Below are positions 61,647-64,000 of a stretch of 64,000 bases of DNA, piece after piece (the stretch's first letter is position 1; every line of letters begins with the position of its first letter). The position numbers and the translations under genes are program-made. The DNA is from Rhodocyclales bacterium (lineage in GTDB: Bacteria; Pseudomonadota; Gammaproteobacteria; Burkholderiales; Rhodocyclaceae). The stretch spans positions 124,001-188,000 of the forward strand of contig JACRMV010000005.1 of NCBI GenBank assembly GCA_016235025.1. The letters are read 5' to 3'. The notes under the pieces are model-generated. The model had not been told where the DNA came from, did not search any database, and saw nothing but the letters and a program-made list of their open reading frames with translations.

Positions 61647-62393
61647 ATGCGTGGCAAACTCGTCGTCGGTAACTGGAAAATGCATGGCAATCTGGCTACC
61701 AACATGGCGCTATTGCAAGCCGTGCGTGATGGTGCCGTGGAATTGCGCTCCGGCGCGGCGCTCTGCGTTCCCTATCCCTACCTTGCCCAGGCGCGTTCGG
61801 TGCTTGAAGGGAGTAATGTCGCGTGGGGTGCGCAGGATGTGTCGGAGCATGATTCGGGCGCGTGGACAGGTGAAGTCAGTGGCGCCATGCTGGCTGACTT
61901 TGGTTGCCGGTATGTGATTGTGGGGCACTCGGAGCGGCGTTCCTTTTTTGGCGACAGCGATGCAGTCACTGCCGCCAAGTTTCTGGCGGCCCGACGTGCC
62001 GGGCTCACTCCGATTCTCTGTGTTGGTGAGACGCTGGAAGAGCGCGAAGCTGGAATCACGGGCGACATTGTGACGCGCCAGATTGATGCGGTATTGAGTG
62101 CCAGCGGCATGGCCGCTTTTGCTGATGCAGTCGTGGCGTATGAACCGGTCTGGGCTATTGGCACCGGCCGTACGGCGTCACCTGCCCAGGCGCAGGAGGT
62201 TCATGCCATGATTCGGACGCGTTTCTCGGATGAGTCTGCTGTGATTGGCAGCCAGCTGAGAATTTTGTATGGCGGTAGTGTCAAGCCGGGAAATGCGGCA
62301 GAAATTTTCGCCCAACCAGATATTGATGGCGGCTTGATTGGAGGAGCTTCACTTGTTGCAGCAGATTTTCTTGCGATTTGCGCTGCTGCCTGA
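61647..62393 (+). CDS. tpiA: Triosephosphate isomerase
   Basis: Glycolytic (beta-alpha)8 enzyme. Catalytic Lys in VGNWKMHG, His in VGHSERR and Glu in AYEPVWAIGTG; phosphate loop YGGSVKPGN. 248 residues. A TATAAT box lies 34 bases upstream (61608-61613) without a good -35. tpiA-secG-tRNA-nuo is the standard order. Confidence 0.97.
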   Translation: MRGKLVVGNWKMHGNLATNMALLQAVRDGAVELRSGAALCVPYPYLAQARSVLEGSNVAWGAQDVSEHDSGAWTGEVSGAMLADFGCRYVIVGHSERRSFFGDSDAVTAAKFLAARRAGLTPILCVGETLEEREAGITGDIVTRQIDAVLSASGMAAFADAVVAYEPVWAIGTGRTASPAQAQEVHAMIRTRFSDESAVIGSQLRILYGGSVKPGNAAEIFAQPDIDGGLIGGASLVAADFLAICAAA

Positions 62394-62411
62394 TTATTTT
62401 CTGAGGTTTAT

Positions 62412-62762
62412 ATGGATCTACTGCACACCATAATTTTGACTGTACATATTCTCGCCGGCCTGGGCGTTATCGCGCTTGTTTTGCTTCAGCATGGCAAGGG
62501 CGCCGACATGGGAGCGGCCTTCGGCAGTGGCGCATCGGGTAGCCTGTTTGGCGCGACCGGGTCGGCAAATTTCATGTCCCGCGCTACCGGAGTACTTGCG
62601 GCGATCTTCTTTTGTACCAGTCTTGGACTATCCTATATCGCCACGGCCCGACCCAGGGCATCGGGCAGCGTGATGGACGCAGCGCGAGTGCAACCGGCTC
62701 CTGCTGCGCCGGTACAGGTCCCTGTTGCTCCTGATTCGAAAGCGAAGGACATTCCAAAATAA
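62412..62762 (+). CDS. secG: Protein translocase subunit SecG
   Basis: Two-helix component of SecYEG. Helix 1 (LHTIILTVHILAGLGVIALVLL, in part), the conserved loop QHGKGADMGAAFGSGASGSLFG (in part) and helix 2 after FMSRATGVLAAIFF, then a variable Pro/Ala tail. 116 residues. Followed by tRNA-Leu. Confidence 0.95.
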   Translation: MDLLHTIILTVHILAGLGVIALVLLQHGKGADMGAAFGSGASGSLFGATGSANFMSRATGVLAAIFFCTSLGLSYIATARPRASGSVMDAARVQPAPAAPVQVPVAPDSKAKDIPK

Positions 62763-62852
62763 ATTTTGTCGCGCAGAGAGACATTTTTTGCTGCGGTGCA
62801 TGAAGCAACAAATTGCGTGCGATATAATTCTGGCTGGTTGTTAGGCCGTAAT

Positions 62853-62937
62853 GCCGACGTGGTGAAATTGGTAGACACGCTATCTTGAGGGGGTAGTGGC
62901 GAAAGCTGTGCGAGTTCGAGTCTCGCCGTCGGCACCA
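62853..62937 (+). tRNA. tRNA-Leu (GAG)
   Basis: An 85-base class II tRNA with acceptor stem GCCGACG/CGTCGGC, anticodon arm CTATC-TTGAGGG-GGTAG (anticodon GAG), a long variable arm, T arm GCGAG-TTCGAGT-CTCGC and an encoded CCA. A TATAAT box lies 24 bases upstream (62823-62828). Confidence 0.97.
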
Positions 62938-63029
62938 TGATTCATGAAAATGCGACAGGTTGTACAAGGCAGGTGGCGCCGCTTGATGTTCCGTGATAGC
63001 AGTCACGGCTTGACGGTTGGCAGTAATGA

Positions 63030-63428
63030 ATGAATGACTTGGCATTGCCCGACATGTTGGATAACTACTTTCCGGTTCTGGTTTTTATTCTTGTTGGCCT
63101 GGCCTTTGGCTGTGCTCCGATTTTTCTTGGTTGGCTGATAGCCCCCAATAATCCGGACAGCGAAAAACTATCGCCCTTCGAATGTGGTTTCGAGCCCTTC
63201 GAGGATTCGCGCATGAAGTTCGACGTGCGCTATTACTTGATCGCCATAATTTTCATTTTGTTTGATCTTGAAATTGCGTTCCTGTTTCCCTGGGCATCCA
63301 TTTTCAAGGAAATTGTCAGTACTGAAGCTGTGAAACTGTTCGGCTTTGTCGAGATGTTCGTGTTCATCGGCATTCTGGTCGTTGGCTATGTGTATGCATG
63401 GGTCAAGGGCGCTTTGGATTGGGAATAA
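63030..63428 (+). CDS. nuoA: NADH-quinone oxidoreductase subunit A
   Basis: Membrane subunit of complex I with three helices ([56 protein letters not shown]) and the conserved loop [20 protein letters not shown]. The ATG at 63054 (MLDNYFPVL) also fits the family start and may be the true one. A perfect 6-bp hairpin (62991-63008) precedes it. Confidence 0.95.
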   Translation: MNDLALPDMLDNYFPVLVFILVGLAFGCAPIFLGWLIAPNNPDSEKLSPFECGFEPFEDSRMKFDVRYYLIAIIFILFDLEIAFLFPWASIFKEIVSTEAVKLFGFVEMFVFIGILVVGYVYAWVKGALDWE

Positions 63429-63440
63429 GGGATTCCATAC

Positions 63441-63917
63441 ATGGGCATCGAGGGTGTTCTGCAGGAAGGTTTTGTTACCACGTCGCTGGATAAGCTTATC
63501 AACTGGACGCGCACCGGCTCGATGTGGCCAATGACGTTCGGGCTGGCCTGTTGTGCCGTCGAGATGATTCATGCGGGCTGTTCGCGCTATGACCTTGATC
63601 GTTTTGGTGTCGTATTCCGCCCGAGCCCGCGCCAGTCCGATGTGATGATCGTTGCCGGGACATTGACCAACAAGATGGCGCCAGCCCTGCGCAAGGTTTA
63701 TGACCAGATGGCAGAGCCGCGGTGGGTTATTTCCATGGGTTCCTGTGCCAATGGGGGGGGCTACTACCACTATTCCTACTCGGTGGTGCGCGGTTGTGAC
63801 CGCATTGTCCCGGTCGATGTCTATGTGCCGGGGTGTCCGCCTACAGCTGAAGCGCTTCTGTATGGAATTATCCAGCTGCAAAACAAGATCAGGCGCACCT
63901 GCACCATCGCCCGCTGA
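63441..63917 (+). CDS. nuoB: NADH-quinone oxidoreductase subunit B
   Basis: Carries iron-sulfur cluster N2 next to the quinone site. Cluster ligands in [21 protein letters not shown] and VPGCPPTAE. 158 residues. Twelve bases after nuoA. Confidence 0.97.
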   Translation: MGIEGVLQEGFVTTSLDKLINWTRTGSMWPMTFGLACCAVEMIHAGCSRYDLDRFGVVFRPSPRQSDVMIVAGTLTNKMAPALRKVYDQMAEPRWVISMGSCANGGGYYHYSYSVVRGCDRIVPVDVYVPGCPPTAEALLYGIIQLQNKIRRTCTIAR

Positions 63918-63934
63918 GGAAGTAAGACAAAGTT

Positions 63935-64000
63935 ATGAGTCGAAAACTGGAACGTTTGTGCTTGCTGCTCAGCGAAACCTTCGGTGAGCGTATCACTGGC
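63935..64000 (+). CDS. nuoC: NADH-quinone oxidoreductase subunit C, start only
   Basis: Twenty-two codons (MSRKLERLCLLLSETFGERI...) run off the window end; the position after nuoB and the KLE...L...GERI form fit NuoC. Confidence 0.85.
   Translation, partial: MSRKLERLCLLLSETFGERITG

Overview
The window reads as a GC-rich chromosomal segment of a betaproteobacterium, most likely from the Rhodocyclales/Nitrosomonadales side. The evidence is gene order: fimV-ecfT-truA-trpF-trpB-trpA-accD-folC-dedD-cvpA-purF-metZ, carA-carB-greA-DUF4149, yhbY-rlmE-ftsH-folP-glmM and tpiA-secG-tRNA-Leu-nuoABC are typical betaproteobacterial blocks. No species can be named from sequence alone.

Layout. 1-16.3 kb: a biosynthetic block (end of fimV, truA, trpFBA, accD, folC, SPOR protein, cvpA, purF, metZ), then minus-strand lpxH, two cyclophilins and a TPR lipo/periplasmic-type protein, then cysS and two small c-type cytochromes. 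16.4-20.3 kb: one very large PAS-GGDEF-EAL-CZB c-di-GMP enzyme. 20.5-27.1 kb: the minus-strand heat-shock block hrcA-hemH-trxC-grpE-dnaK-dnaJ, with two recognisable sigma-32 promoters. 27.2-29.7 kb: nadK-recN. 30.2-37.9 kb: a complete type II-C CRISPR-Cas locus (39 identical repeats, cas2, cas1, cas9, tracrRNA) closely resembling the Neisseria meningitidis type, bordered on the left by gene remnants and an inverted repeat. 38-46 kb: GDT1-family transporter, fur, bamE, dapB, carAB, greA, DUF4149. 46.1-50.2 kb: a three-gene module (GGDEF enzyme, periplasmic ABC-type binding protein, TonB receptor) that appears inserted at the 3' end of yhbY and leaves a yhbY tail remnant on its far side. 50.3-55.5 kb: yhbY, rlmE, ftsH, folP, glmM. 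55.5-61.4 kb: a minus-strand group encoding an OlsB-like acyltransferase, two glycosyltransferases, a PlcP/LpxH-type phosphoesterase and an EAL-CBS-GGDEF protein, which looks like a phosphorus-free membrane-lipid locus. 61.6-64 kb: tpiA, secG, tRNA-Leu(GAG) and the start of the nuo operon.

The most unusual signal is not a gene. A bipartite sequence, CGCCGY-N5-CAGCGCCGACTTTT, recurs through the window: the 14-base right half occurs exactly ten times on the two strands (chance expectation about 0.0005 by simple base counting), and at least five more near copies share the same spacing to the CGCCGY half. Copies cluster at gene 3' ends, just after stop codons or inside the last codons, but also sit inside conserved enzymes and inside cas9, where they encode K-V-G-A-D-x-T-A-like tracts. 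It behaves like an uptake- or recognition-type sequence, or a very short coding-tolerant repeat, and I do not recognise it as a described element.
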